The notes below the pieces were generated by a model. The model saw only the letters and a list, made by a program, of their open reading frames with translations. It had not been told where the DNA came from and searched no databases. From assembly GCA_024036415.1 (NCBI GenBank), contig JAMWET010003916.1, forward strand, positions 186,001 to 250,000: a stretch of DNA of 64,000 nucleotides, given 5' to 3'. Both the position numbers and the translations under genes were made by a program. Origin of the DNA: Prochilodus magdalenae (lineage: Eukaryota; Chordata; Actinopteri; Characiformes; Prochilodontidae). Positions 27,364 to 38,386 of the stretch are shown here, one piece after another (positions within the stretch are counted from its first letter, which is position 1; each line of letters starts with the position of its first letter).

Positions 27364-30300
27364 GTGATTACTATTAGTTAAACCTAATCCTAAAGTCATC
27401 ATTGGTCCTAAAAGTAGAGGAGGAGAACCCACTTAAACAATTATTGGGATAATGATTATGCTTGGCCATTTATTCTTTAAGATAAATTACCTAATATCAC
27501 ACAGCTGGGAGTGGCAAAAGCATATGAACCTCTTGGATGGGCATTGTAGCAAGAGTTTTCAATCAATGGGACGAGAGTCAGGTATGAGTAGCCAGCCTGT
27601 TGCATTTAAAGAACAGTGATCTATCAAAACCAGATATTCATAACACATCTTTGTGGCACGAACAAAACAAGTTACAGGACCATCTCTAAAGAGTCTAGAC
27701 TGCACCATCCACAGTCAGACAGATTGTGTATGGAGGAAGTTCAAGATTATTACCCTTACCGGGAGTGCACTCACTTCAAGAGCAAAACGTGTAATAGGCT
27801 GCAAGGTCACCAAGGAACCCAGGGTAACTTCTAAAGGGCTTTCTGACAGAGGCTAATGTTAACGTTCACCAGTCCACTATCAGGGGAACACTGAACAAAA
27901 GTGGTGTTCAAGGGAGAGGTGCCTCTCCTCTGCAGTTTACTAAAGATCACATGGTCGAGCCAGAAAGCTACTAGAAAATTATTTTATGAATGAATGCACC
28001 CAAAACATAATGTTAGGTGATATTTCTGGAGAAAGGAAAATGCTGCATTCCAGCATAGGAACCTTTTCACATCTGTAAAACATGGTGGTGGTAGTATCAT
28101 AAATGCAACAGTTATGATGACACTATTAAATGAAAATACAGACACATATTTTTCTTTCACAGAACTCATCAGGTTTCCTCATAGGATGCTGTTCTCCACG
28201 GCATGACACAGCTTTATAGCATAATTATAGAGCCACCTGAATCTGAACAACCTTGTGATCATGTTAAAGATTGCTTTTCTCACAACCAACAATGGTTCTT
28301 CAAAGAAACATCAGTTGAAAGGTTCTGAGGTGAACCAAAATCACTCTCTTGGTTTTTGGCCAAGATGACTTAACCATGGCCTTGTCCTAAACATATTGGA
28401 TTTCCTGCCCTTGTTTCCCCTCTCATAGAGCGACAGTTGGAAGATGTGGAGAGGAAGTTGGCAGGGAGTTTCGGAGCATGGCCTTTAACTTGTTAAATCC
28501 CTCCACGCTCCTCCTACAGGTTCTGCCGCAGCTGCTGTGGGACATCACCGAGCGTTTCCAGGGCCCTGACGCACTGTGCCGGTCCATCAAGTACCTGCAG
28601 ATTGTGGGCATGTTCGCCTCCTCGTACATGATTGTTGCCATGACAGTAGACCGCCACTATGCCATCTGCTGCCCTTTGCAGGCATACAGAGGAGGCGAAA
28701 CCTCACGCTGGAATCCTCCCATTATGGTAGCCTGGGGGCTTGCCCTGGTACTCAGTTTACCACAGGTAAGTACTACAGGGAAAGGCAAGGTATAAAATAC
28801 ACAGAATTTGAAGCATGGATGCTTGTTTGATGCACAGTTAGTAAGTCATGGGCAGATCTCCAGAGTGGGATCTGAGATATACTCTGATATGACAGTCCAC
28901 ATATAACAGACCATCCTTTGTATTTGCATTGACTGGCCATTGTATGATTGTATAAGGTACAGCTACCAGATAAAAGTGGAGGTGTGCTAAAAAATATCCT
29001 TTCAGTTACTGAATTTGTATAAGAAACGTCTATTAAATATATATGTCTTTTTACAGACATGTAGGTAATAGATGATTCCAACAGCCATGTAGAACCACAA
29101 TATTGCTATAGTAGTCCAGTGTGTTTTTGTTTTTACATTAAGCAGCAGCTTAAATTAAGTAGCCTTACAGCCCCACCTGCTAGACTAAGAAAGATAAAGA
29201 GCCTTGTCAAAACATCCTACTGTGTATGTTAATAGCTCTGTGCATAAAACCCCAGAAAGGATTTTTGATAGCTTAAATTTAATTTTCAATAATTTTATCA
29301 GCATTAAAACAACAAATCTGAAGTGATCTTCTTATTTCCCAGCTAATTGGTCAAATTTTCCTGTTCCACCTTAAATGGTGCAGCAGTGACTATAACGTCT
29401 TAGGCCCCAGAATGTAATCGCAGTGTCATTTAAGGTTGAACATGAAATTTCTGAGATCAAAGGATCCCTAGTATTTAGGATTTATCACCATCAAAGAAGC
29501 AGAACCATGAGGAAGCAAAATGAAATATGGGCAGGCACTGATGCAAGAGCATACTGCGATAGTTTCTCACAAAGAATAGATGGAGGAGTTCAATAGGTTG
29601 CAATTAACAGCTTCACCACTAGAGGTTAAACACTGCTCCTTTAGATAAGTTAATGGATCGTCTCTGGTTTTAGCACAGTACTGTATAATGTCACTTAGGT
29701 GCACCAACCAGTAATGGCACACCACCCGAATAATACCTGATGGTCAAGTATCACTGTCAACAACAGTTGGGCTACAGTCTGTAACTGTAAACCTACACAG
29801 TGCACCTGTATGTTAGGTGTTTCTGATAAAATGGCCCATGAGTGTAACTGCATGGTAGGTCTTCGAAACTGCAAACTCACCTTACTTACCAATCTTACCC
29901 CAGGTCTTCATCTTCTCACGGTCAGAGGTGGCCCCAGGGGAGTTTGAGTGCTGGGGTCATTTTGCTGAGCCATGGGGCCTCAAAGCCTACGTCACCTGGA
30001 TGACAGTGGCTGTCTTCGTCCTTCCAGCACTCATCATCACCATCTGTCAGGTAGTCCCTTCTACTTTTGCTGTGCGCAATCGTGATTTCCACTCCGTCTC
30101 TCAGGCTGGATGTATTAACGTGGAGTGTTCCTTTCACAGTCTGTGCAGATACCGATAGACCCAAAACGCCATGTGGTGGTGACGTTTCAAACTAGACAGC
30201 AAAGCACACGCAACATCATGCACACATCCAACCTACCTAGATGGCTGGAGATTGTCCACAATGTCAACAGTCATGCACTGCGGTTGGAGTTCAGTCTCCA

Positions 30301-33300
30301 GCTGTGCTAGAGGAAGTGAAAGGTTGTTACCTCAACTGAACTGTTTAGAGAAAGTCTCCCCAAAGCATTCAACAGCTTTCTCTGATGAAACAATAGTACT
30401 TATAAGGACTTCATGAACTCATCTCCACTGAATACATACTTCTCAAAAAATGTTTCAACTGTGGTAAAGCTATAGCAAACAAACAGCTGGCCACAGTTAC
30501 TTGACCCCAACAGTGTTTGTACATGCCAACCCTCTCCAGATTTTCACAAGAGTCTTCATATTTTTAGCTTGTTGTTGTAGCTTGTTTTCCCAGTTGGTAA
30601 TTTCTTCCAATATGCCCCTGATTTCATTGTGCCACTAATCAAATGAGTGTTTCTCGGTTTCTTTAGGGGATATCCATTACCCGTTCTGCCAGCTCAACAA
30701 ACACACACGTTTTGTATGTGTTTTCATCTATGATTGTTCAGGTCCTGGTATTTATGTGTTAATCTGTGGCATAGGGTTAAATGGGGACAGGGGCATTGAG
30801 GGTAGGTCACTTGCCGATTACCCGGAAAATACCCCTCTTTTTTGCAGCCTAATTTTGGCAGGTATGAGCATTACACTATGGAAGAACAACGGGATGCTGC
30901 AACTTCCCCTGGAATATGCTTAGCTATCCCAGAAATTCAGCTACAGTTGGCATCCAGTAATGGACAAAGGTCAGCGACCAACCTTCATGCATTTCATTTC
31001 CAGGCAAAATGGCCATTTAGTACAAATTCATGTTCCAGCATCGAGAAAGAAAGCAGGAAACATGGAACTGCGCTCAAAGCTTTAGACGACTGAGAAAAAC
31101 ACTCAGCGTCAAAAGAATTACTGCATCCAGAAGGAATTGTCAGATTGCAGTGCTATTCTGAAGGATAGCAAATGGAACAATAAATGCTGATAAATTTAGA
31201 CTGATATGGGTAATATTTACTGAGCTACACATACAGAACTAGTGCCTCTCAGTATGGCTTCGTGCTGCCAACATGCCAGAAGTCTCGGCCTGGAGTTGTG
31301 CAGGCCCCCAATGGTGTCCTGCAATAATCCATCCCATGCAGTCTGAATATTCTCACACAGTTCAGATTTTGCTGTAGGGGTGGAAGTGTCGCCACACTGG
31401 TCTGCATGCATGTAGTCCTGTGTCGTACAACCATTTGCCAATGGTGCTGGCATTAACAGGACAACTCAAGGAGGGCATCACTCCTGGCTGAATGTCCACA
31501 ATTGTGGCTGTTGGGCCAGTCTGGTACAGCATTAAGGCCCGCTCTTGCTTCCTCACATGTGTGGATGAGTGCAAAACTTGAATAGTTTGCATGTCTCACA
31601 ATATTTCATTCCTATCGATTAATTCCTTCTGGGTAAAACTCTCGAACTCTGGTTCTCCATTCCAAGTATCGCCTTCAAGTCTGCAATGTTACCTGGCTAA
31701 CTGTCTAAACATGCTTTGCGGAGTTCCCATTTATAGATTAAATTGCCTGAATAATTAATAAGCATTATTATACAGGGGTTGGACAATGAAACTGAAACAC
31801 CTGTCATTTTAGTGTGGGAGGTCTCATGGCTAAATTGGACCAGCCTGGTGGCCAATCTTCATTAATTGCACACTGCACCAGTAAGAGCAGAGTGTGAAGG
31901 TTCAGTTAGCAGGTAAGAGCACAGTTTAACTCAAAATATTGCAATGCACACAACATTATGGGTGACATACCAGAGTTCAACAGAGGACAAATTGTTGGTG
32001 CTTGTCTTGCTGGCGCATCTGTGACCAAGACAGCAAGTCTTTGTGATGTATCAAGAGCCACGGTATCCAGGGTAATGTCAGCATACCACCAAGAAGGACG
32101 AACCTCCACCTGCATCACGTAGTGACCTGGCCACTATCCTGCAAGAGGAATGGCTTAAAATCCCTCTGACCACTGTGCAGGACTTGTATATGTCATTCCC
32201 AAGACCAACTGACGCTGTATTGGCCGCAAAAGGAGGCTCTACACCATACTAATAAATGATTGTGGTCTAAAACCAGGTGTTTCAGTTTCATTGTCCAACC
32301 CCTGTACATGTGGCACAAAAAGGCAAATTAAAAAATCCATGTTTCAGGGCCTGGATTCCAGTTGATTCTTCAAACTGCAGTGTGGAACTGAAGTCAGCTT
32401 CCTATTTGCCAGCTTGCTGTGTAAAGTTTCCAGTTCAACCTTAAATGGTGTAGTAGTTATATTCTGACCTGAGGCGCAGAGAAATGTGATTGCTGTACCA
32501 TTTTTAATGGAAGCTGGCAAATAGGAAGCTTAATTCAACCTCATGTCCATTTTCTCTTCTTTTCTTTGGCTTTAGCTGTAGTTTTGAATTCGCTCTCTGA
32601 ATACATGTTGGCATTTACACTCCACTCAGTCTTTCTACCATTCAGGGGGCATAACCACCCTGAATCCTGCCAGCAGTGACATCACGTGCATACCCTCTGT
32701 TTTTTTTTTTTTGATAGCTGCATATCCTTACAGACCCAACGCATTTAATTGTCTCCTAAAAGAGGAAGGATGGACCTGTGGATGTTTTCAGATCTGAGGC
32801 AGTAGTGGAGATTGGTTTTCTCTTCTCTTTCAAAGATAAAAGCATTCAGTTCTCTTTATAAGCGAGTCACAGTTTTGGTGGCCTAGCAATTCTAGTACGG
32901 TTGTCAGGAGTCCAATTTTCTCCATCTTTAGTCATTTTTGTCTTAATATTAACCAAAGACCAAAGTATTTCCCCTTCCTTACCTCCTTACCTGTAAGTCC
33001 AAATGCAGGACACTGCTTGAATTATTTGGCTTTGTTCTACAACAGTGTGCCTCATCTCTTCCTGTCAGGTGCGCATCTTCAGAGAGATCCACAACAACAT
33101 CTACCTGAAGTCGGAGCGGGTGGTAACTGCAGAGTTTAAGCGGAACTCTGTCCTCTTCCATTTCCCTCAGAGAGAGGGGCAGCGTGGAAGGGCCTGCACT
33201 GGTAGAGACAAAGAAGGGCGGGGCAGTCACCATCATCAGATGGACAGCGGCTACCATGGCCGGCCTCGGGGAAGCTCCTCCCTTCCTCCATCCTCCCCCA

Positions 33301-36300
33301 CTGAACATCAAAACTCATATGACAGTTTCTCCTTTACCTGCGACCCCTGTGCAGTGCCCCTCCCCTCTTCAGACGATTCCACCACTACCACACCCCATCT
33401 ACAGAGCTTACAAAACTTCACTGCAGACCAAGAACCTACCTCTCCTTCTAACCCCACTCACTCACACCCCCTGCCGGCTAATAGCATCTGTGCCCAGTCT
33501 GGAGGCTCCTCTTCATTGGTCGGACAGATCTCGGGAGCTCCTGAATTGTGGCCAGACGTGCTCCCAGACACAGCAACTCTGGGACTGCCCGCTCAGTGTG
33601 CTCCCCTTCCACCACCCCCGGGCATCTCCAAGGCCATGTCCAAGACGGTGCGAATGACTCTGGTCATAGTGCTGGTGTACACTGTCTGCTGGTGTCCTTT
33701 TTTTATTGTGCAGCTGTGGGCAGCCTGGGATCCGGACCCACCAGATCAAGGTCAGAACCCATCCATTACTAGTGGAGTAAAACTGCATCAGTCTGAATGA
33801 TTTTTGAAATGTTAGAGCACATTATAATGAGAGCTGGCTCAACAGAATTTCCCAGGCTTTGAATACTTGATATTTAAAAATGAGCACTTATTTATTCTAT
33901 AAGTCACAGTCCACACTGGCTGCCTTAGATGTTCCATCCATCAAAATCACAATTAGTCTTCAGCACAAAAAACAGCAGTAAACTTCATAGACATCCAGTC
34001 AAATCACAGCCTGTGTTGCACCACTAGATGAGAGTTATCGTCTGAGACTTAATCTGTGATCAGACTAAGATTTTTCAGAACATAAAAATAAAGACAAGCC
34101 AGATAAAAGCACTGAAACTTGTAGTTCATTGTAAATTTATGATCATTTATTATACATGATACATATTTATTTAAAAATGTATGGCGCATTTTGTAAAACA
34201 TAACATTAAATAACATTAAAGCTAAAAATATTATACACTTTCTTATGTGATAGTCTTAGTCCAATTTAGTCCAACAAATGTTCTGTCTCCTCTTCTGTAA
34301 AGCGTATGCAGAATCGCCTCCTTAAGTCAACTGAATATAAACTTCAAGGGATGTTTGAATAAAAAAAAACACAATTAGGTCCTCAAACAACAAAGCAGAT
34401 TTTATATAAGCGTGTAGAAAAAAATAGATAGTCCTCTGTTGGGAGGTTTTGTTAATATGCAAGAATAATAAAATAAAATATTCTAATTGCCTCACTTTCA
34501 AGCATCACACTAGGCTGGTCTGGAGAGCATTACCCTGAAAACGTATCCAAATGATGTTACTGTATTCTTTTGGGGGGGGGGGGCGTACTACAACTGTTTT
34601 GTATGTACTGCCAGGTTTGAACCTGCTGTTAAATTGTTCAATTACCAAAGAGAGAGCAATTATTCCCCCGAAACGGTTATGTGACAGAGCCAGAGGCAGT
34701 GTGCAGACATCGCAAACACCACTTACTTATAGAGCATGTAATCCATTATTCAAATATTTCAGATCAGTGCTATTTATAATATTACAGATGTGCACAAGCA
34801 TTTGGTCTGTGTGGAATTATTTCATAATAATTATATTAAATATAGAAGTGAACATAGTGTGAAGATATGTTCTCTCATTTGGTGTGGGGTTCAGATTAGG
34901 GTTTATGGCAGGCCACATCAAACATGGGCCAGACTCTGGACACGCTTTGGGCAGCCAAGGATTCCAATAAATTTCAGTAAAGTAAATAATATATAGAATT
35001 CACAGAATTCAATCATTAGGGGAGGAATGTTGGAGAAGCGGTGTCTATCCCTTACTGACTTTGTGTGTTGCTTTTCATTGTGCATATTCCTTCACTGGGT
35101 ACATATTTTAGTTACAATGTATTGAAAAAAATAACCAACCAATCACATGACAGGATCTGTTGATCTGTTTCCTGACGGGCTGCTACTGAATCAAAACAGT
35201 GTAAGGTCAGATTTACACACCTCTGCAGATTACATAAGGTGACTTCCTTCGGCTACTCACTCCGTCTGTACTTTGGTGTTTTGGCTGTTTAGGTGTTAGG
35301 TGATAACAGCAGCAGTGTGTTTGTTCTTTGCACTCATCTGCTCTTTGTAGCAGCAGGCTCGTATTGCAGGCGATAGCGTGTAATAAATAGCTTGCTTGCA
35401 TTCCCACCGTTTGTTTGCATCTCTGCCAAGTGGTCTATAAACAGCCACCAGACATCGCACATTTCAGCGCACACATTCACAAGCACACAGATTAGGTGAA
35501 CAAGCAGTGAAGCACCCTTTGTCTGAAATGCACACAAACAATGTGCTGTTTTTTATGTATTTATGTATTGGAACATTGGATTACCGCACCAAAACGTTAC
35601 TATGCCCAACACAAATATACAAATACGGTATTATTGTGAATGAGTTCTTTTCACAATACATGTAACTACATTCTGCTATTGTGATTTTGACATGTTCTTA
35701 CAGTCAGAAACCACAATGATTTCAAAATTTCACATGCTGCACCACAGCAATCCCGTCACTAAGAACTAATTATTCTCTCTCCCAAATAAAGCATATAACG
35801 GGTGAGTGTTCCTTCAATAAAATCTGCTCAGAAAAGCCTGTTGTGGCATCATTTATTAGGACTCTGCTTTAAACTTTAGCAACCCAAAGTTTATTATAAT
35901 AAAAAGTCTGCATTGGGCTCTGACGAATACCCATACCAAATATTCAGCCCCTTCAGAGAGACAAAAGCAGGCAGACAGACACCCACACTACCAGCTGCAG
36001 CTCCACCTCAGTGTATAGTAATCTCATTGGCTGTGTGCAGTATTTACACCTCTAAATTAAAGTGGGCTTTTTGCACAGTTTGACCTGCTGGTCACCAAGT
36101 AACCAGAGCATCACTAAACAGATGGCTTCTGTGCTGGCGGCATGAATGGTACCTTATGGCCAAGCTCTCATATTGCACTAATGACCTATTATTCCTAATA
36201 CATCAGTGATGAACTCAGAGGAACCTTCAGTCAGCTGGCCTGCTGTTTGAAATGCCTACATGCGTAATGCAGTTCCCACTCACTATTAGAACATATCTGA

Positions 36301-38283
36301 ATTATTCAATGCGGGATAAGGTGGTTATGAAAGAGTGCTATGGCCACCACAAGACTGACTAACAGAGAGCTCACCCAGCCTGTTTCAGAGTTCTAGCAGA
36401 GTGTTTACATCAAATCCTCAGATTCTGTAGTAACAGCTGGTTTATTTACCGAGGATTTTCCTTTGGTTTTGGAAATATGAGTGTTTGGTGTCATTGTTAC
36501 ATTGCTCAGTTGTTCAGTATTTCACGTTGTTCTCGGATGTCTAAATAGAAGGTATGTGACTTTGGTTAGGTGGGCGGGTGAAAAATGGCCAGATGCAGTT
36601 TTACGCTCCCATTTATAACCCTACTTGGGCCTTGACTGAAATGAGCTCACCTGTTTTTGTGAGCTCATGAATACTTTGGTGAGGTCTGCTCTGATTGGCT
36701 AGTTTACAGTGAGAAACCGCAATGATTACCCAAAAGCAAGCTTTCCAAACAGACAGGGAAATAAAATGAACCTGTGTAAAAATAAGCTGGTTTGTTAGAC
36801 TCTACTGTAGTTACTTGAGGGTTTCATGTTAATGTTGTCTACATTAGCTTCTTGCTTTCTGTCTTGACACCAACACAAATTAAATTAAAGTTGTTACACT
36901 CTATGAAACCTTTGATTAAGGATGATCTGCTTCAACCGTCAAAAAGTGGATAAAATCACACAGTATGGCTGCTGCTTACAGGTTGCTGTTCAAGTTGTGA
37001 TGGTAATAAAGGTGGAGCTGCTCCTCTCTTCATTCCCTTCAGTGTTAAACACTGAGCAAAGCTGCTCAATATCGTCATAAGTATGAGAAACTGTCTGGAG
37101 TGAAAGGTGCAGTGCAAACGAACAGCTTCAGCCATTCCACCTTAAATTGTGTGGTGCAGTTACAGTCTGTAGCTTCCAAGGTTAGCATTTGATTAAGAAG
37201 CTGGCGAAAAGGAAGTTCATTGTGTCGTAATGAAAGATGAACATCACCCATGCCCTCTGACAATTTGGTTTCTTGGACTGTGATGACAGATGTAGATTTC
37301 TCTACAAAGTCCCCCAGTTTCATTGCTGTTGTTTGGTTGCTGTCGTTTCACTGGGCTGGATTATGGGCTCAAGTATGTAGATTTTGTGGACATCAGTATT
37401 CATGAGTCAAGACAGTTGCGTAACAGTTTAGGGGTTTGGAATCAGCTTGTTTTACCCCCGTTTTTTTCAGATTTAGGATTTGTCAAGAAGGAGACAACAG
37501 TGTTCGGGGTTTACACTATGCCAGTTCTCTGCTCTGAACTCTCTTTACTCAGCTATGCAGATGTACAGGGTTTTTTTTTTACAATCAGTGGCTTTATATT
37601 TGCTGTAACATTTTCAGTTTACTCGCCAGCCCAATTTATACATGCACGGAAATCAACTGCCAAGCAGACAGTTTGAATAGTATATTAAATCATATGTGTA
37701 ATCTCACAATCATGAGCACATCCGTTTTTATTTATGCATATACATATTTAGCCTGCAGTCTTAAAAGAACAGCAAAAAACAGTCTGTTAAAAAGATAAAT
37801 AGAGGTTTAAAATGATCTTATAAAAATACTAGTCCTGATACTGTGGTTTTTCTTTATACCATCCCTCCAGTGTGACATTTACTCACATTGTGACTCATGG
37901 AGCAAATCACTGCTGTAAATAAATGAATGTAACCCCGGGACAGCAGGTTGGTTTATTTGCTCTATGTGTGGGTAATAAATGGATGTTCCCAGTCTTAATT
38001 ATTTTGGGTTCATAAGCAATAATAAGGTTTCTTATACTGGCCTGTTCCTCATGTCATGTTCTGTGTCCTCTGTGCTGCAGGGGTAGCATTTACTATCCTG
38101 ATGCTGCTGGCCAGTCTGAACTCCTGCACAAATCCCTGGATCTACACAGCCTTCTCCAGCAGCGTGTCGCGGGAGCTGCTGGCTCTGCTGCGCTGCACCG
38201 TGCCATCGCCACGCAGAGGCTCTCTGCCTGATGACTCCACCACCACTCACACCTCTACCACCACCAAGGACAGCATCTACTGA
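27001..38283 (+). CDS. avpr2: Vasopressin/vasotocin V2-type receptor, complete 5-exon gene
   Basis: A seven-transmembrane receptor for a neurohypophysial nonapeptide (vasotocin in fish), acting at the plasma membrane. Joining 27001-27363, 28520-28765, 29904-30050, 33069-33750 and 38081-38283 gives 546 residues without a stop. Visible marks: N-glycosylation sequons at N14, N28 and N47; TM1 about 72-94 with N86; TM2 with D114; the disulfide pair C141/C219; DRH 165-167 (V2 receptors have DRH where most GPCRs have DRY); TM5 with P244; CWCP 459-462 in TM6; NPWIY 497-501 in TM7; Cys518 as a likely palmitoylation site; a Ser/Thr-rich tail (532-544). Stretches such as [10 protein letters not shown] and FAEPWG match human V2 rather than V1 or oxytocin receptors. 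Human V2 has 371 residues; the excess here is mainly an ICL3 of about 185 residues (254-440). Fish have several V2 paralogues; a long ICL3 fits the calcium-mobilising V2b type, but that assignment is an inference. The symbol therefore names the family only. Confidence 0.93.
27364..28519 (+). other. Receptor intron 1 (1156 bp)
   Basis: Phase-0 GT-AG intron between TM2 and ECL1, CAG|GTGATT to CTACAG|GTT. About two thirds of it is a decayed Tc1-like transposon (27560-28330). Human V2 has no intron here. Confidence 0.88.
27560..28330 (+). mobile_element. Decayed Tc1-like transposon in intron 1
   Basis: Shows ordered, broken remnants of a Tc1/mariner-like transposase gene on the + strand: caccatccacagtcagacag near 27704, the stretch aaggaacccagggtaacttc near 27811, cagtttactaaagatcacat near 27935, and catggtggtggtagtatcat near 28082. 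These are familiar from fish Tc1-like elements. Frameshifts and stops throughout; no active product. Confidence 0.7.
28520..28765 (+). CDS. avpr2: V2 receptor coding exon 2 (ECL1, TM3, ICL2, TM4)
   Basis: Encodes residues 122-203 (82 codons, phase 0 at both ends). It follows CTCCTACAG| and ends CCACAG|GTAAGT. It contains Cys141 of the conserved disulfide, the DRH motif at 165-167 and Trp193 of TM4. [10 protein letters not shown] followed by [10 protein letters not shown] is characteristic of the oxytocin/vasopressin receptor family. Confidence 0.95.
28928..29843. mobile_element. Probable DNA-transposon relic filling intron 2
   Basis: The left end (28928 on) reads attgactggccattgtatga and then ataaggtacagc. 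The reverse complement of the right end (29805-29843) reads catgggccattttatcagaa followed by acacct. Both resemble the dispersed fish repeat whose ends read GGCCA.TTTAT.AG.TACACCT. The ends are decayed and no coding sequence is recognised, so this could be two separate fragments. Confidence 0.4.
29330..29462. mobile_element. Foldback element copy, nested in intron 2
   Basis: A member of the palindromic family best seen at 32396-32530. It has ttccaccttaaatggtgcag, then the middle cagaatgtaatcgcagtg, then a mirrored catttaaggttgaac. The outer arms are worn. Confidence 0.5.
29904..30050 (+). CDS. avpr2: V2 receptor coding exon 3 (ECL2, TM5)
   Basis: Encodes residues 204-252 (49 codons, phase 0 at both ends), between CTTACCCCAG| and TGTCAG|GTAGTC. 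ECL2 carries [10 protein letters not shown], close to CWACFAEPWG of human V2, with Cys219 as disulfide partner. TM5 includes Pro244. Confidence 0.95.
31122..31638 (-). mobile_element. Tc1-like deletion derivative, CCAGAAGGAATT ends
   Basis: Bounded by inverted repeats of ccagaaggaatt (31127-31138 and 31621-31632). Minus-strand translation shows transposase-like pieces: [19 protein letters not shown] resembles the Tc1 'tvrrrLresGLrarRP' linker, and further on come [20 protein letters not shown] and an [13 protein letters not shown] C-terminus. Most of the catalytic domain is missing. The same family occurs at 53152-53408 and as a fragment at 5630-5708. Confidence 0.6.
31773..32304 (+). mobile_element. 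Tc1/mariner deletion derivative with intact ends
   Basis: A 532-bp element flanked by TA dinucleotides, with inverted ends of about 30 bp starting caggggttggacaatgaaac. Inside, an ATG at 31958 opens a Tc1-type N-terminal domain ([20 protein letters not shown], then [13 protein letters not shown], the DNA-binding helices). It stops at a TAG near 32120. Pieces of the transposase C-terminus follow ([12 protein letters not shown], then AAKGGSTPY). The central DDE part is absent. The intact ends and TA flanks make it the youngest-looking element in the window. Confidence 0.85.
32396..32530. mobile_element. Foldback MITE, type copy of the local family
   Basis: A 135-bp palindromic element with perfect 20-bp inverted ends: agcttcctatttgccagctt at 32396-32415 and its reverse complement at 32511-32530. 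Inner arms (aaatggtgtagtag and a mirrored ctgtaccattttta) are less perfect. Other copies: 6771-6856, 29330-29462, 37118-37216, 61945-62065. No coding capacity. Confidence 0.7.
32700..32995 (-). mobile_element. Tc1-like transposon relic in intron 3
   Basis: Same family as 39588-40262 and 231-645. Shared blocks are aaggatggac (32768 on), tttcaaagataaaagc (32829 on) and acagttttggtggcc (32870 on). Coding sense is minus. Heavily degraded. Confidence 0.55.
33069..33750 (+). CDS. avpr2: V2 receptor coding exon 4 (long ICL3, TM6)
   Basis: Encodes residues 253-479 plus the first base of codon 480. It starts VRIFREIH, as in V2 receptors. A loop of about 185 residues rich in Ser, Pro, Thr and His follows, then [11 protein letters not shown] and CWCPFF of TM6, then LWAAWDP of ECL3. 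The exon ends GATCAAG|GTCAGA in phase 1, the position of the conserved family intron. A second 474-nt reading frame runs through the loop in another frame (33184-33657); it is treated as a by-product of composition. Confidence 0.94.
33751..38080 (+). other. Receptor intron 4 (4330 bp), conserved pre-TM7 intron
   Basis: Phase-1 GT-AG intron between TM6 and TM7. This is the intron shared by oxytocin/vasopressin receptor genes. Unlike introns 1-3 its junctions share no AGGT direct repeat. It holds a G run near 34571-34583 and a foldback copy at 37118-37216; nothing else is recognised. Confidence 0.92.
37118..37216. mobile_element. Foldback element copy in intron 4
   Basis: Contains ttccaccttaaattgtgtgg, gcagttacagtctgtag and the terminal aagaagctggcgaaaaggaa, matching the family at 32396-32530. 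Truncated on the left. Confidence 0.45.
38081..38283 (+). CDS. avpr2: V2 receptor coding exon 5 (TM7, C-terminal tail)
   Basis: Encodes residues 480-546 after the acceptor CTGTGCTGCAG|. It contains [14 protein letters not shown] (TM7 with the NPxxY motif), a short helix 8 with Cys518, and a tail with Ser/Thr clusters ending KDSIY before TGA. The clusters resemble the arrestin-binding Ser/Thr clusters of human V2. Confidence 0.95.
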
Positions 38284-38386
38284 CCGGCACGCAGGCCACA
38301 CAATACACACACCTACACTCAAGCACACACGGGTAAAACATCAGATTCAAATCCATTACCCTTACCAGCATGCTAATTATCACCAA

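Larger units (their letters stand above)
28766..29903 (+). other. Receptor intron 2 (1138 bp)
   Basis: Phase-0 GT-AG intron after TM4. The donor flank TTACCACAGGT and the acceptor flank TTACCCCAGGT are direct repeats differing at one of 11 bases. Most of the intron is occupied by repeat sequence (28928-29843). Confidence 0.9.
30051..33068 (+). other. Receptor intron 3 (3018 bp)
   Basis: Phase-0 GT-AG intron after TM5. The 9-mer CTGTCAGGT is repeated exactly at both junctions (30044-30052 and 33062-33070). It contains four transposon-derived pieces (31122-31638, 31773-32304, 32396-32530, 32700-32995). The remainder, about 30051-31121, shows no recognisable feature. Confidence 0.9.

Noticed and set aside
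33184..33657. 157-codon frame overlapping receptor exon 4
   Set aside because: It lies in another frame through the low-complexity ICL3 and has no own start context or homology; the receptor frame is clearly the coding one.
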